DNA of 64,000 nt from Claveliimonas ammoniilytica (GCF_025567415.1 NZ_JAOQJV010000006.1:88440-152439); one strand, 5' to 3'. Shown: positions 44,285-53,894, numbered from the stretch's first letter. Program-made: numbers and translations. The notes: generated from the sequence alone by a model not told the origin.

Positions 44285-45436
44285 CTATAAGTGGGCGAGT
44301 TTATTTATTTCTTCTATACAAATATCTATCTCTTCTTCTGTATTCGATGCACTGAATGCAAACCGCACGGTCCCCTGCGGAAAAGTGCCAAGTGACCGAT
44401 GCGCCACAGGCGCACAGTGCAGTCCCACTCTAGTCATAATCCCTGCTGCCTGCTCCAGTTCAAAGGCAGCTACTGCATTATCCATCGTCTGAAAATCCAA
44501 TGACACTACTGCCACTCTGTGTTCCAGATCTTTTCGACCCACGATCCGTATCTTAGAATTCTCTGACACTCGTTCAAGAAAATATCCGGTCAGCGACATC
44601 TTACGGTCATGTATGCGTCCGATTCCCTGTTCTTCTAAATAAGACAGCGCCGTATGCAATCCTATGATCCCCGGAAGGTTCATCGTACCGCTCTCATACT
44701 TATCCGGCAGATTCTCCGGCATCAGCAGAGAATCTGACTGGCTTCCGGTACCTCCTGCAATCAATGGCTTCATATCTCGATCCAGTCTCTCTGATATCAG
44801 AAATCCACCGATTCCCTGTGGTCCAAGCAGTCCCTTGTGACCGGTAAACGCCAGAAAATCAATCCCACAATTCTCCATATCAATATCCAGCGTTCCTGCA
44901 GTCTGTGCCGTATCCACTGCAAAGATCAGATCATATTCCTGACAGATCTTACCAATTTCTTCAATCGGAACTACGGTTCCACACACATTGGACGCATGGG
45001 TTACCAATACCGCTCTGGTGCTGTCTCCGATCAGTGATCTTAAGTGTTCAAGATCCAGATTGCCGTCTCTGTCTGTCCGTGCAATGTCATAGTCCACACC
45101 CACAGCCTTCATCTGTTCCAGCGGGCGCATCACTGCATTATGCTCCAGCCCCGTCACGATCACATGATCTCCGGGCTTCAAAAAGCCTTTTATAAACAGA
45201 TTGAGGGAATAGGTCACACTCGGTGTAAACACTACTCCCTTAGAATTCTTCACATGAAAAAGACGCGTCAGCTGTTCTCTTGTATCCAGCACGACGCCTT
45301 CGATCTCGTATGCGCCTTCATAATTGCCACGGTTAATATTAAATGCACCGTGAGCTAACAAATCCGCCATGGCTTCCGGCACACCAGGTGCCTTTGGCCA
45401 TGACGTACTGCCATTGTCAAAATAAATTTGATTCAT
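44285..45436 (-). CDS. Class V aminotransferase / cysteine-desulfurase-like enzyme
   Basis: 383 residues from ATG at 45436, with CAGGAGAG upstream. PLP enzyme of the NifS/CsdB fold: IYFDNGSTSWPKAP start, PLP Lys in DFLAFTGHKGLLGPQGIGG, and C-terminal GLHCAPVAHRSLGTFPQGTV with Cys on the active-site loop. It resembles the EF2568 branch (cysteine desulfurase family proteins found near selenium- or molybdenum-enzyme genes) rather than IscS. A 107-bp gap leads to the DCCP-like gene. Sulfur or selenium supply for that module is inferred. Confidence 0.85.
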   Translation of the reverse strand: MNQIYFDNGSTSWPKAPGVPEAMADLLAHGAFNINRGNYEGAYEIEGVVLDTREQLTRLFHVKNSKGVVFTPSVTYSLNLFIKGFLKPGDHVIVTGLEHNAVMRPLEQMKAVGVDYDIARTDRDGNLDLEHLRSLIGDSTRAVLVTHASNVCGTVVPIEEIGKICQEYDLIFAVDTAQTAGTLDIDMENCGIDFLAFTGHKGLLGPQGIGGFLISERLDRDMKPLIAGGTGSQSDSLLMPENLPDKYESGTMNLPGIIGLHTALSYLEEQGIGRIHDRKMSLTGYFLERVSENSKIRIVGRKDLEHRVAVVSLDFQTMDNAVAAFELEQAAGIMTRVGLHCAPVAHRSLGTFPQGTVRFAFSASNTEEEIDICIEEINKLAHL

Positions 45437-45469
45437 ATACTCTCCTGAATCACTTGCTTGCAGACATAC

Positions 45470-45522
45470 GTCGAACGCCCAGCTCGAAACCTTCGGTTCT
45501 TTGCTTGCATGCTGCGTTCGAC
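45470..45522. repeat. Stem-loop directly after glyS
   Basis: GTCGAACGC (45470-45478) and GCGTTCGAC (45514-45522) pair perfectly, enclosing a smaller GAAACC/GGTTC hairpin (45486-45499). It abuts the glyS stop. No U-tract follows, so partial termination or mRNA stabilisation is as likely as full termination. Confidence 0.6.
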
Positions 45523-46923
45523 TTACCACTCAAACTTCTTCTCGAAATATGCGTTCAGATCTTCGATCTTCACTCTTTCCTGCTCCATGGTATCTCTGTC
45601 TCTTACAGTTACTGCTCCGTCTTCCTCAGAATCGAAATCGTATGTTACGCAGAATGGTGTACCGATCTCATCCTGACGGCGGTATCTCTTACCAATGTTA
45701 CCACGCTCATCGTACTCACAGTTATACTTCTTAGCTAACTGAGCATACACCTTCTGTGCACCCTCAGACAACTTCTTAGACAGTGGAAGGACACCGATCT
45801 TAACTGGTGCAAGTGCAGGATGGAAATGAAGCACAGTTCTGACATCCGGTTTTTCCTCTGTACCAATGTTCTCCTCATCGTATGCACTGCACAGGAATGC
45901 AAGTACCATACGGTCAGCTCCCAGCGACGGCTCGATAACGTATGGGATGTATTTCTCTTTCTTCTCATCATCGAAATATGTCAGATCCTGCTTAGATACC
46001 TCCATATGACGGGAAAGGTCATAATCTGTACGGTCAGCAATACCCCACAGCTCGCCCCATCCAAATGGGAACAGGAACTCGATATCGGTAGTTGCTTTAC
46101 TGTAGAATGACAGCTCTTCCTGATCGTGGTCACGGTAACGTACTTCGTCATCTTTAAGTCCCAGCTTGCTCAGCCAGTCCAGACAATACTGCTTCCAGTA
46201 TGCAAACCATTCCAGATCCGTATCCGGCTCACAGAAGAATTCCATCTCCATCTGTTCGAACTCTCTGGTACGGAATGTAAAGTTACCCGGTGTGATCTCG
46301 TTACGGAAAGACTTACCGATCTGGCAGATACCAAACGGAATCTTCTTTCTGGATGTACGCTGTACATTCTTAAAGTTAACGAAAATGCCCTGTGCAGTCT
46401 CCGGACGAAGGTATACCACGTTCTTAGCATCCTCTGTTACACCCTGGAATGTCTTGAACATCAGGTTAAACTCACGGATTTCTGTAAAATTATGCTTACC
46501 GCAGGTCGGACATGGAATATTGTTCTCTGCGATGAACTCCTGCATCTTCTCATGGCTCCATCCATCAATACTGTCTCCGATGTCGATGCCGTTCTCATGC
46601 GCATAATCCTCGATGATTTTATCTGCACGGAAACGCTCGTGACATTCTTTACAGTCCATCAATGGGTCACTGAATCCCCCCAGATGTCCGCTGGCAATCC
46701 ATGTCTGCGGGTTCATCAAAATCGCACAATCTACACCTACATTATATGGAGACTCCTGTACAAACTTCTGCCACCAGGCTTTCTTTACATTATTCTTAAG
46801 CTCTACTCCAAGATTACCATAGTCCCATGTATTGGCAAGGCCGCCGTAGATCTCAGAACCCGGATATACGAATCCTCTTGACTTCGCCAGTGCCACAATC
46901 TTATCCATTGTCTTCTCTGCCAT
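45523..46923 (-). CDS. glyS: Glycyl-tRNA synthetase, homodimeric type
   Basis: 466 residues, class II synthetase of the alpha-2 type found in eukaryotes, archaea and many Gram-positives, not the alpha-2-beta-2 form. VYPGSEIYGGLANTWDYG at the N-terminus, a zinc-ribbon pair DCKECHERF and CPTCGKHN, motif 2 region FRNEITPGNFTFRTREFEQM and a C-terminal anticodon-binding domain. Driven by a strong promoter overlapping the end of recO. Confidence 0.96.
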   Translation of the reverse strand: MAEKTMDKIVALAKSRGFVYPGSEIYGGLANTWDYGNLGVELKNNVKKAWWQKFVQESPYNVGVDCAILMNPQTWIASGHLGGFSDPLMDCKECHERFRADKIIEDYAHENGIDIGDSIDGWSHEKMQEFIAENNIPCPTCGKHNFTEIREFNLMFKTFQGVTEDAKNVVYLRPETAQGIFVNFKNVQRTSRKKIPFGICQIGKSFRNEITPGNFTFRTREFEQMEMEFFCEPDTDLEWFAYWKQYCLDWLSKLGLKDDEVRYRDHDQEELSFYSKATTDIEFLFPFGWGELWGIADRTDYDLSRHMEVSKQDLTYFDDEKKEKYIPYVIEPSLGADRMVLAFLCSAYDEENIGTEEKPDVRTVLHFHPALAPVKIGVLPLSKKLSEGAQKVYAQLAKKYNCEYDERGNIGKRYRRQDEIGTPFCVTYDFDSEEDGAVTVRDRDTMEQERVKIEDLNAYFEKKFEW

Positions 46924-46976
46924 TATTAATCCTCTTTCCTTTTGTTATTCGATGCCAAAATGCACCCTTATCGCAT

Positions 46977-47005
46977 ATTATACCGTCTGTATACAGAGTT
47001 TTCAA
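46977..47005 (-). promoter_or_regulatory. Promoter of glyS
   Basis: TTGAAA (47000-47005) and perfect TATAAT (46977-46982) with a 17-bp spacer on the minus strand, 54 bp before the start codon. The leader is too short for a T-box. Confidence 0.75.
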
Positions 47006-47742
47006 GTCATCAGCTTTAATATTTCCAGTGATTTAAACTGATGGTCTACATACACATCCATGTATCTTCCCATGACCATCGCAAGTTCTCTGAGCACCAG
47101 ATCCGATACAGTAAAATTATACAGATGTTCTACCTTTGCACTCTCTATGTACTGCAGCGTATACCAGGTAGATGGGTCAAGTTCCAGACCGTCATAGACA
47201 TCCCGGATGCAGTGGGTACATACTTTTCCGCCCTTCAGCGTACTGAACTTCCCTGGACGCTCTTTATCTCCGCACACCACACATTGGAATACCTGCGGTG
47301 CCTCGCCGTTAATGCAGATTGCCTTCAGCTCGTAGATATACCGGATCAGACGATTTGGAATCTTCTCATTGATAAGTGCCCGCATTGTCTGATACAGAAG
47401 CTTTAACATTTCTCTCTCATCATTAGCTTCTCGGCAGTAATAGGATGCAATCTCTACAAAATAAAAGCCATAATAAGCACCCTCGATATCTTCTCGTAAC
47501 TCTGCAAAATAATTGGAAATAGAGGCCGACACCAGTGTATATGATGTCCGCCCCTCATAGACTGTAAATTCACCAAATGAAAACGGGTTGATCACTCCGC
47601 TCAGTGCATTGCCAGGCTTCCTCGCCCCTCTGGCAAATGCGCTGATCTTGCCTCTTTCTCTGGTGAGTATGACAACCCGCTTATCATACTCGCCAATCGG
47701 AACAGCAGATAGCACCATTCCCATAACCGTTATCTGATTCAC
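47002..47742 (-). CDS. recO: DNA repair protein
   Basis: Recombination mediator that helps load RecA on SSB-coated DNA in the RecFOR pathway. 246 residues: N-terminal OB fold (VLSAVPIGEYDKRVVILTRE), helical domain, and zinc finger CVVCGDKE with CTHCIRD. Overlaps the upstream yqzL-like gene by 59 bp. Confidence 0.94.
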   Translation of the reverse strand: MNQITVMGMVLSAVPIGEYDKRVVILTRERGKISAFARGARKPGNALSGVINPFSFGEFTVYEGRTSYTLVSASISNYFAELREDIEGAYYGFYFVEIASYYCREANDEREMLKLLYQTMRALINEKIPNRLIRYIYELKAICINGEAPQVFQCVVCGDKERPGKFSTLKGGKVCTHCIRDVYDGLELDPSTWYTLQYIESAKVEHLYNFTVSDLVLRELAMVMGRYMDVYVDHQFKSLEILKLMT

Positions 47743-47881
47743 TTCGCCTTACCTCTGTCCCGGCATCCGATGATCTGCCATAATGCTCCATGACCGAATT
47801 ACAGATTTGGATTCCCTTATATTCCAGATAATCATCAACCTTACCCGATGCCATAAATTTATTCCAGTATGTTTCTTCCAT
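47684..47881 (-). CDS. YqzL-like small protein
   Basis: 65 residues, start ATG with GAGGTG six bases upstream. The N-terminus (YWNKFMASGKVDDYLEYKG) follows the Bacillus YqzL pattern W..F..(T/S)G.V..YL..K, and the gene holds the same position between era and recO. The C-terminal 40 residues are low in similarity and run 59 bp into recO in another frame. Function unknown in both organisms. Confidence 0.65.
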   Translation of the reverse strand: MEETYWNKFMASGKVDDYLEYKGIQICNSVMEHYGRSSDAGTEVRRSESDNGYGNGAICCSDWRV

Positions 47882-47934
47882 GCAATCACCTCATCCTGTG
47901 TTATAGGATTAGGTTCTCCTATGGAAGGGGCGTT

Positions 47935-48831
47935 TTATTCATCTTCCCGGTATCCAAAATTTTTCACAAGGAAATCACTGTCTCTCCAGTCCTTCTTTAC
48001 CTTGACCCAAAGCTTCAGATTTGCCTGCATATCCAGCATTTTCTCAATCTCATACCGCGCAGTACTTCCGATCTTTTTCAACATACTTCCTTGTTTTCCA
48101 ATAATGATACCCTTATGTGAATCGCGTTCACAGATGATCGTGGCATCAATATGCATCACTTTACCTTTTTTCTTCATGCTGTCGATCACAACTGCGATAC
48201 CATGAGGAATCTCTTCATTCAGGCAGTGTAATGCCTTCTCACGGATCAGCTCTGCCACGATCTGACGCTCCGGCTGATCAGTAATCGTATCCTCATCGTA
48301 AAACTGAGGTCCGTACGGCAGATACTGATATACTACCTTCAGAAGTTCTTTGGTATTCTCCCCACTTCTGGCCGATACCGGCACGATTGCCGCAAAATCA
48401 TAAATATCCTGATATGCTGCAATAGACGCCAGCACTTCCTCTTTCTTCACAGAATCTACTTTATTAATAACAAGAATGACAGGTGTTGTTACTTTTTTCA
48501 GCTGATCTGCGATATGCTTTTCACCTGCTCCGATAAATGTCGTCGGCTCAACCAGCCACAATACTGCATCTACTTCGTTCAATGTGCGTTCTGCCACATT
48601 AACCATATACTCGCCCAGCTTGTTCTTTGCCTTGTGGATACCTGGTGTGTCCACAAAAATAATCTGCCCTTCCTCCGTTGTCAGCACCGTCTGGATACGA
48701 TTTCTGGTCGTCTGCGGCTTATTCGATGTGATTGCAATCTTCTGTCCGATCAGGTAATTCATCAATGTAGATTTACCCACATTCGGACGTCCGATCAGTG
48801 TCACAAATCCTGATTTATAATCTTTTTTCAT
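47935..48831 (-). CDS. era: GTPase Era
   Basis: Ribosome-biogenesis GTPase that binds the 3' end of 16S rRNA. 298 residues. G1 GRPNVGKSTL, G3 FVDTPGIHKAKN, G4 VINKVD, G5 VSARSGEN, and a C-terminal KH domain with GIIIGKQGSMLKKIG. Confidence 0.97.
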   Translation of the reverse strand: MKKDYKSGFVTLIGRPNVGKSTLMNYLIGQKIAITSNKPQTTRNRIQTVLTTEEGQIIFVDTPGIHKAKNKLGEYMVNVAERTLNEVDAVLWLVEPTTFIGAGEKHIADQLKKVTTPVILVINKVDSVKKEEVLASIAAYQDIYDFAAIVPVSARSGENTKELLKVVYQYLPYGPQFYDEDTITDQPERQIVAELIREKALHCLNEEIPHGIAVVIDSMKKKGKVMHIDATIICERDSHKGIIIGKQGSMLKKIGSTARYEIEKMLDMQANLKLWVKVKKDWRDSDFLVKNFGYREDE

Positions 48832-48867
48832 CTGGTTCTCCTTATCTTTCAGATACTCATAATCCGG

Positions 48868-51792
48868 CTAAAATCCGGTCACGGTATCAAACATATCCTT
48901 CGCTTCTTCGATCTTATCTTCACTTCCGATGACACAGATCTGCTCTGCTTTCATCATGGCTTCTACGATTCCGGCAAGTTCTCTGATATCTTCCTGTGTT
49001 GCCTCCAGTACTTGTGCACGTTCTTCTTTGATCATATCTTCTGTCACATGATTCATATACAGGTTCATAGAACGGTCACCTTTCAGTGCCGGTGTCATTG
49101 GCTGATCCAGATTACTGATCGTGCCAATGATATATTTATTCATATCAAAATCACTGACGGTAAATGTCCGCAGATAATCTGCCACTCCTTCATAAATCTC
49201 CATCGTGCGTTCCAGATTCGGATCACGGTAAGATACAAAGTAACCTTCTCCGATCCTGTTAAAGTTACTCATACATCCGTATGCGCCGCCCTTAACACGG
49301 ATATTCTGCCACAGATATTCATAACCCATAATGACTTTCAGTACCTGCAGTGCTCCGGTATATTCCGCACCCTGGTCAATGAAATTACCACAGCGTGCCA
49401 CATACTGTACCTTAGATGCTGTCTTGAATCCTTCATTCTTCTTCTCACAGTGAAGCTCGCAGTGCTTTCCGCTCTCTTTCTCCTGCAGATATAAGCCTTC
49501 CGCAAATGCGCTGATCTGCTGTTTCATTCCTTCCAGTCCCACACGTTCTGCCGTATAGCTGATCATCATATTGTCAGCACGGAACAGCATTCTGGTAAGC
49601 TTGATGATATTGGTAATCAACTCATCCTTTTCTGTATCAAATGCTTTCTCAATTCTTGCCACATTCTGGTAATACTCAATACCGCTAGTCATATCTTTTA
49701 GCTTGGCTGACGGTGACGCATAAGACATTGCCCGGAGCGCTGCTGTCGTATGTCCGGATGACTGGAAGCGCATCAACAGTCTGGATGCTGTCATGGCAAT
49801 GATCTCTTTCAGACGTTTCTCATCATCCAGCTTCGATCTTACCAGAATCTCCTGCATCATGTTAAATGCAATTGGAAGCTTGTCATACAATGCTTTGGCC
49901 TTGATTTCGAATGTTGCCCGGAATTCTTTTTCTTTTGCCTTGGTCACATCTGTGTAAAGTTCCAGCGATGTACCGATACCGCCGGTATGCACATTGATCT
50001 CATTAAAGAGCTCACCATATTCATAATTCTCTGTATCAATGATTCCCAGCACCCCCTGCAAGATTCCCGCATACGGAAGCAGTTCTTCCGGAACCTCTGA
50101 CATATCAAACATAATATCTATATAACCAATACCATTGGTATCAATCTCGTGGAATACCATCGGAATACCTGCGAGTTTCATTTCTTCATTATAAATCGGT
50201 GCGATCTCTCTGCTGATATCCTCGCGCTTCAATACAGGAATCGTAGCCAGCGCTTCCGCATCGGATGGCTCTGACTGATATATTTCCAATGCCTTCGTAC
50301 GCTCTACTAATTCTGCAATCTCTTCTTTGCTGAGACCTGCCTTATATGCCTGCAGCTTATCGTGAAGTTCCTTGTCCATACGCGCTGTACGTCCGCGCTC
50401 CGGTTTCAGCGTTACGATCACTCCGTGCTTATTGTCCAGGAGATACTCACGGATCAGGTTCTCAAAATATCCAGTATTCATCTGTTTCTTAAGAAATGCA
50501 AATGTGTCCAGTGCCTGGATATGCATAAACGGTTCATTTTCATCATAGAGCCAGCTGTCCATGATCTGCAGACCGTACATCAGACCCTTCGGGTAACGTC
50601 CGTAATCTGCTTCTCGGTACTGGAACTCATGATAGTTAATACCTGCCTCCAGTGCTTTTCTGTCAATGCCATGCTCTGCCATATCTGTAAGAAGCTTCTC
50701 GATCAGTGTCACAAATTCTTCCTTCTGTTCCGGATTCGCATTCTTCGCAACTACAGAAAAAATTGGCTGATATACGCCATTGTCATAAGAACCCAGAATA
50801 TCCTTACCGATTCCTGCCTCCAAAAGCGCCTTCTTAAGCGGTGCTCCCGGTGCTGATAACAATGCATAATCCAGAATCTCAAAAGCCACATACAACTCCT
50901 TATCCAGACTGGTTCCAATTACCTTATTATAAGAAAGGAATGTATTATCCTCCAATGGTTCCTCACTGGCAACCGAATATGGCATCTCCACTTCTTTCAT
51001 CTTTGCAAATGGCTCCTGATAACCGATTCTGGAATCAATCTCTGCCACATCAAACTTACTCAGATATTCCTGATCCAGCCATACAAGCTTCTCTTCCATA
51101 TCCATATCACCATACAGATAGATATAGCTGTTGGACGGATGATAATATTTCTTGTGAAATGCTAGAAACTGCTCATAGCTGAGATTCGGGATTACATCCG
51201 GATCTCCGCCTGATTCATTAGCATAAGCAGTATCCGGGAACAGTTCATTCAATACCACTCGGTCAAGCACGCCCTCCGGTGAAGAAAACGCTCCTTTCAT
51301 CTCATTATATACAACGCCGTTGTATTCCAGATCCGCATCCTCAGAATCCAGCTTATAACTCCATCCCTCCTGACGGAAAATCTCCTCATGCTTATAAATA
51401 TTCGGATGGAATACTGCATCCATATATACATGCATCAGATTCTGGAAATCCTTATCATTGCAGCTTGCCACCGGATACATCGTCTTGTCCGGATAAGTCA
51501 TTGCATTCAAAAATGTATTCAGCGATCCTTTCACCAACTCTACAAACGGATCCTTGACCGGGAAATGATCAGAGCCACACAATACCGAATGCTCCAGAAT
51601 ATGCGGAAGTCCTGTGCTGTCCTCCGGCGGTGTACGGAAGCCTACTGAAAACACCTTATTGTCATCATCTGCCTCCATCAGCACCAGTCTGGCACCGCTT
51701 TTCTTATGCTTCAGCAGATAACCATGGCACTTGACATCCTGCAGATCTTCATCCTTTATAATCTCATATTGATTCAAATCTCTTATACTCAT
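48868..51792 (-). CDS. M16C metallopeptidase, presequence-protease type
   Basis: 974 residues, insulinase family. The inverted zinc motif HxxEH appears in LPHILEHSVLCGSDHF, with the distal Glu in VVYNEMKGAFSSPEGV. Four M16 repeats can be expected at this length, with an M16C-associated middle region (LKPERGRTARMDKEL). There is no signal peptide, so it acts in the cytoplasm on peptides. It is the gene immediately before era in transcription order, but does not form a known functional unit with it. Confidence 0.93.
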   Translation of the reverse strand: MSIRDLNQYEIIKDEDLQDVKCHGYLLKHKKSGARLVLMEADDDNKVFSVGFRTPPEDSTGLPHILEHSVLCGSDHFPVKDPFVELVKGSLNTFLNAMTYPDKTMYPVASCNDKDFQNLMHVYMDAVFHPNIYKHEEIFRQEGWSYKLDSEDADLEYNGVVYNEMKGAFSSPEGVLDRVVLNELFPDTAYANESGGDPDVIPNLSYEQFLAFHKKYYHPSNSYIYLYGDMDMEEKLVWLDQEYLSKFDVAEIDSRIGYQEPFAKMKEVEMPYSVASEEPLEDNTFLSYNKVIGTSLDKELYVAFEILDYALLSAPGAPLKKALLEAGIGKDILGSYDNGVYQPIFSVVAKNANPEQKEEFVTLIEKLLTDMAEHGIDRKALEAGINYHEFQYREADYGRYPKGLMYGLQIMDSWLYDENEPFMHIQALDTFAFLKKQMNTGYFENLIREYLLDNKHGVIVTLKPERGRTARMDKELHDKLQAYKAGLSKEEIAELVERTKALEIYQSEPSDAEALATIPVLKREDISREIAPIYNEEMKLAGIPMVFHEIDTNGIGYIDIMFDMSEVPEELLPYAGILQGVLGIIDTENYEYGELFNEINVHTGGIGTSLELYTDVTKAKEKEFRATFEIKAKALYDKLPIAFNMMQEILVRSKLDDEKRLKEIIAMTASRLLMRFQSSGHTTAALRAMSYASPSAKLKDMTSGIEYYQNVARIEKAFDTEKDELITNIIKLTRMLFRADNMMISYTAERVGLEGMKQQISAFAEGLYLQEKESGKHCELHCEKKNEGFKTASKVQYVARCGNFIDQGAEYTGALQVLKVIMGYEYLWQNIRVKGGAYGCMSNFNRIGEGYFVSYRDPNLERTMEIYEGVADYLRTFTVSDFDMNKYIIGTISNLDQPMTPALKGDRSMNLYMNHVTEDMIKEERAQVLEATQEDIRELAGIVEAMMKAEQICVIGSEDKIEEAKDMFDTVTGF

Positions 51793-51899
51793 ACTCTAGT
51801 CTCCAATTCTATTCAATCATTCATCATTATCTCCCATTGTAACACAATCTATTTCTTTTTTCATCCGGAAGATACGCTTATCGAGAACATGTTCTGCAT

Positions 51900-51940
51900 A
51901 AAAAAACAGCAGGCAAAACATATCTCTACATTCTGCCTGC
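51900..51940 (-). terminator. Intrinsic terminator after the cbiK operon
   Basis: Minus strand GCAGGCA ... TGCCTGC with AT-rich interior, followed by TGTTTTTTTATG. Ends the riboswitch-cbiK-lipoprotein transcript. Confidence 0.85.
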
Positions 51941-51961
51941 CGGGATTCTATTTCTATTCTA

Positions 51962-52513
51962 TTACTTCGCCACCGGATTACTTACGCTGACTTTGTGGTC
52001 ATACCACTTGCCCTTGGTTCCGATCAGTGCCAGATCAAACTCTTCATCCAGCTTCTTTACCGGCACATCAAATGTATATACTTCTTCCGGTTCTGAACCG
52101 TCTGTATATTCAATCGTTTCTGTACCAGAAGGATCGATCAGATCTGCGCCATCTTTCTGTGCATCCTTTGCCGTTCCTAAGAATAACTGCACGATATTCT
52201 TGGAATTCAGAGTAATATGCACCGTCATCTTTCCATCCTCAACGATCAATGTTGCCTTACCACCATCGAAATCTGGATTTTCATGAAACATACCACTGTC
52301 AGTATTAAAATCCACCCAGTATTCACCATCTTCTACCGGTGCCTTTTCCGCTTCATCTGCCTCTTCTTCCTTAGCTTCTGAAGCATCATCCTTATTCTGA
52401 TCTTCTGTAGCTGCTTTTTCGTCTTCTTTTGCAGTGTTATCACCACATCCGCTAAGCATGGTCATTGCCATCGCTGCAGACAGTAGTAATACCGCAATCT
52501 TCTTTCTTAACAT
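51962..52513 (-). CDS. Lipoprotein with a single NEAT-like beta domain
   Basis: 183 residues: signal peptide with lipobox MLSGC (Cys23), an acidic Asp/Glu/Lys/Ala tether (24-60) and one beta domain (about 62-180). The domain resembles domains 1-3 of the large protein at 1901-4756: DGEYWVDF start, a LFLGTAKDAQ segment where those have LY-GT, an E-YTFDVPVKKLD strand, and a final GKWYDHKVSV where they have WY-R-LTF. It follows cbiK by 23 bp and has the same riboswitch. Tetrapyrrole or corrinoid binding in support of the exported chelatase is inferred; no heme-type YxxxY motif is evident. Confidence 0.8.
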   Translation of the reverse strand: MLRKKIAVLLLSAAMAMTMLSGCGDNTAKEDEKAATEDQNKDDASEAKEEEADEAEKAPVEDGEYWVDFNTDSGMFHENPDFDGGKATLIVEDGKMTVHITLNSKNIVQLFLGTAKDAQKDGADLIDPSGTETIEYTDGSEPEEVYTFDVPVKKLDEEFDLALIGTKGKWYDHKVSVSNPVAK

Positions 52514-52536
52514 GCTTACTTTACCGCCTCTACAAT

Positions 52537-53739
52537 CTACTGTTCAATAGCTGCCTTTGTATGCTCTACATAGATCTGCTGAACAGCCGGGATTCTTCCC
52601 AGACCTTCGATCTGTGTCTCGATACTGTCAAATGCTCCTGATGCTTCAAACTGGCTCTTCCATGAATCGTCATCATCACCAGCCATATCATTATTTGCAT
52701 GGTCTCCCGCAACTACCATCAGCGGACGAAGGATTACTTTCTTGTATCCTGCTTCTTTGATCTTGTCGATAACAGCTTCACAAGCTGTATCCTCTGGCTC
52801 ACCTTCTACCGTACCGATGAATACATTCTTGTATCCAAGCTGTTCCATCTGTGTCTGCATCTGGTTATAGCTTACATTTGCCACATGAGAAGTGCCATGT
52901 CCCATGAATACAAATGCTGTTCCGTCTGCTTCTGCCGCTTCCAAGCTGTCATACTCTGCTGCCTTTACTGCTTCGTCCGTGATTGCTTTTGCAACAGCTT
53001 CTTTATCTGCATTGATCACAGTTGCATCAGATCCTACTTCTCCAAGAAGAGGCTCTGCAATCTTTACAGACTCAAATTTGTCCTTATAATTCTCAACTGC
53101 TTCACTCAGTTCATCATATTCTGCTCCATGCATCAGATGTGTCGGCTGTACAACCAGATTCTTTACGCCATTATTGACCGCACGCTCCAGTGCCTGATCC
53201 ATGTTATCAATCTTTTCACCATCACGGGCCTGTACATGGTTGATAATGATCTGAGCGGTAAATGCTCTTCTTACAGACCAGTCTGGATTAGCTTCCTGAA
53301 GTGCTTTCTCAATGCCACCGATATCTGTCGCACGGCTGTCATTAAATGATGTACCAAAGCTTACGACCAGAAGTTCATTTTCCCCAATCTCATCCTCATT
53401 TAACGGATCATCTTTTGATGCATCTCCTGTATCTCTTCCAAAATAGTCCGGATCAGCATTCTCTCCGGATACCAGTTCTTTCTGCGCATCTGTCAGCTTA
53501 TCCCATGCTGCTTTTGCTTCTTCACACTGCTTGTCAGTGTCCTCTGTTCTCTCCTGTACATAGATTGCATCAATCAGATCTGCCACCTTATCTGCTGCCT
53601 CCTGATCACTATCCTCCGTACTTTCTGCTGTCTCCTTGCTGTCTGCATCACTGCTCTTGCTGTCACTGCTTCCGCATCCTGCAAGCAGAGACATTGCCAT
53701 AGCTGCTGTAAGTAACGCTGCCACCAGTTTCTTCTTCAT
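52537..53739 (-). CDS. cbiK: Exported lipoprotein sirohydrochlorin cobaltochelatase
   Basis: 400 residues from ATG at 53739, with AGGAGG upstream. Signal peptide with lipobox LLAGC (Cys22), acidic tether, a short helical module (48-90, LIDAIYVQE then AWDKLTDAQKELV) like those repeated in Firmicute surface proteins, then the CbiK domain (122-400). Catalytic landmarks: VVSFGTSFNDSR, FMGHGTSHVAN (His), TVEGEP (Glu) and VVAGDHANNDMAGDDDD (His with an acidic loop). CbiK inserts Co2+ into sirohydrochlorin, normally in the cytoplasm; Desulfovibrio vulgaris has a periplasmic CbiKP. Here it is lipid-anchored outside the membrane, and no cytoplasmic chelatase is seen in the window. Controlled by a B12 riboswitch. 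Confidence 0.92.
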   Translation of the reverse strand: MKKKLVAALLTAAMAMSLLAGCGSSDSKSSDADSKETAESTEDSDQEAADKVADLIDAIYVQERTEDTDKQCEEAKAAWDKLTDAQKELVSGENADPDYFGRDTGDASKDDPLNEDEIGENELLVVSFGTSFNDSRATDIGGIEKALQEANPDWSVRRAFTAQIIINHVQARDGEKIDNMDQALERAVNNGVKNLVVQPTHLMHGAEYDELSEAVENYKDKFESVKIAEPLLGEVGSDATVINADKEAVAKAITDEAVKAAEYDSLEAAEADGTAFVFMGHGTSHVANVSYNQMQTQMEQLGYKNVFIGTVEGEPEDTACEAVIDKIKEAGYKKVILRPLMVVAGDHANNDMAGDDDDSWKSQFEASGAFDSIETQIEGLGRIPAVQQIYVEHTKAAIEQ

Positions 53740-53770
53740 GCTCCGTTCCTCCTTGATTTTGTCATGATAC

Positions 53771-53804
53771 AAAAAAATCCTCATTCCATACAAGAACGAA
53801 GATT
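53771..53804 (-). terminator. Intrinsic terminator of the cbiK cobalamin riboswitch
   Basis: Minus strand AATCTTCGTTC-ttgtatg-GAATGAGGATT (11 pairs, two wobbles) followed by TTTTTTTG, between aptamer and cbiK start. A second, weaker ACTAT/ATAGT hairpin with TTTTATTTT lies at 53828-53850. Confidence 0.8.
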
Positions 53805-53894
53805 CCAAAAACAAAGATACGCAAAATAAAAACTATCAGCAAAATAGTCTTTTATCTATCTTTCGTACTGCCAGTTGCTCGTGGCATGAATTCT

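Noticed and set aside
46126..46881. 251-codon plus-strand frame opposite glyS
   Set aside because: Antisense to a highly conserved synthetase gene; composition is a mirror of glyS codons and no SD is present.
46924..47001. T-box leader for glyS
   Set aside because: The promoter lies about 50 bp before the start codon, leaving no room for a T-box.
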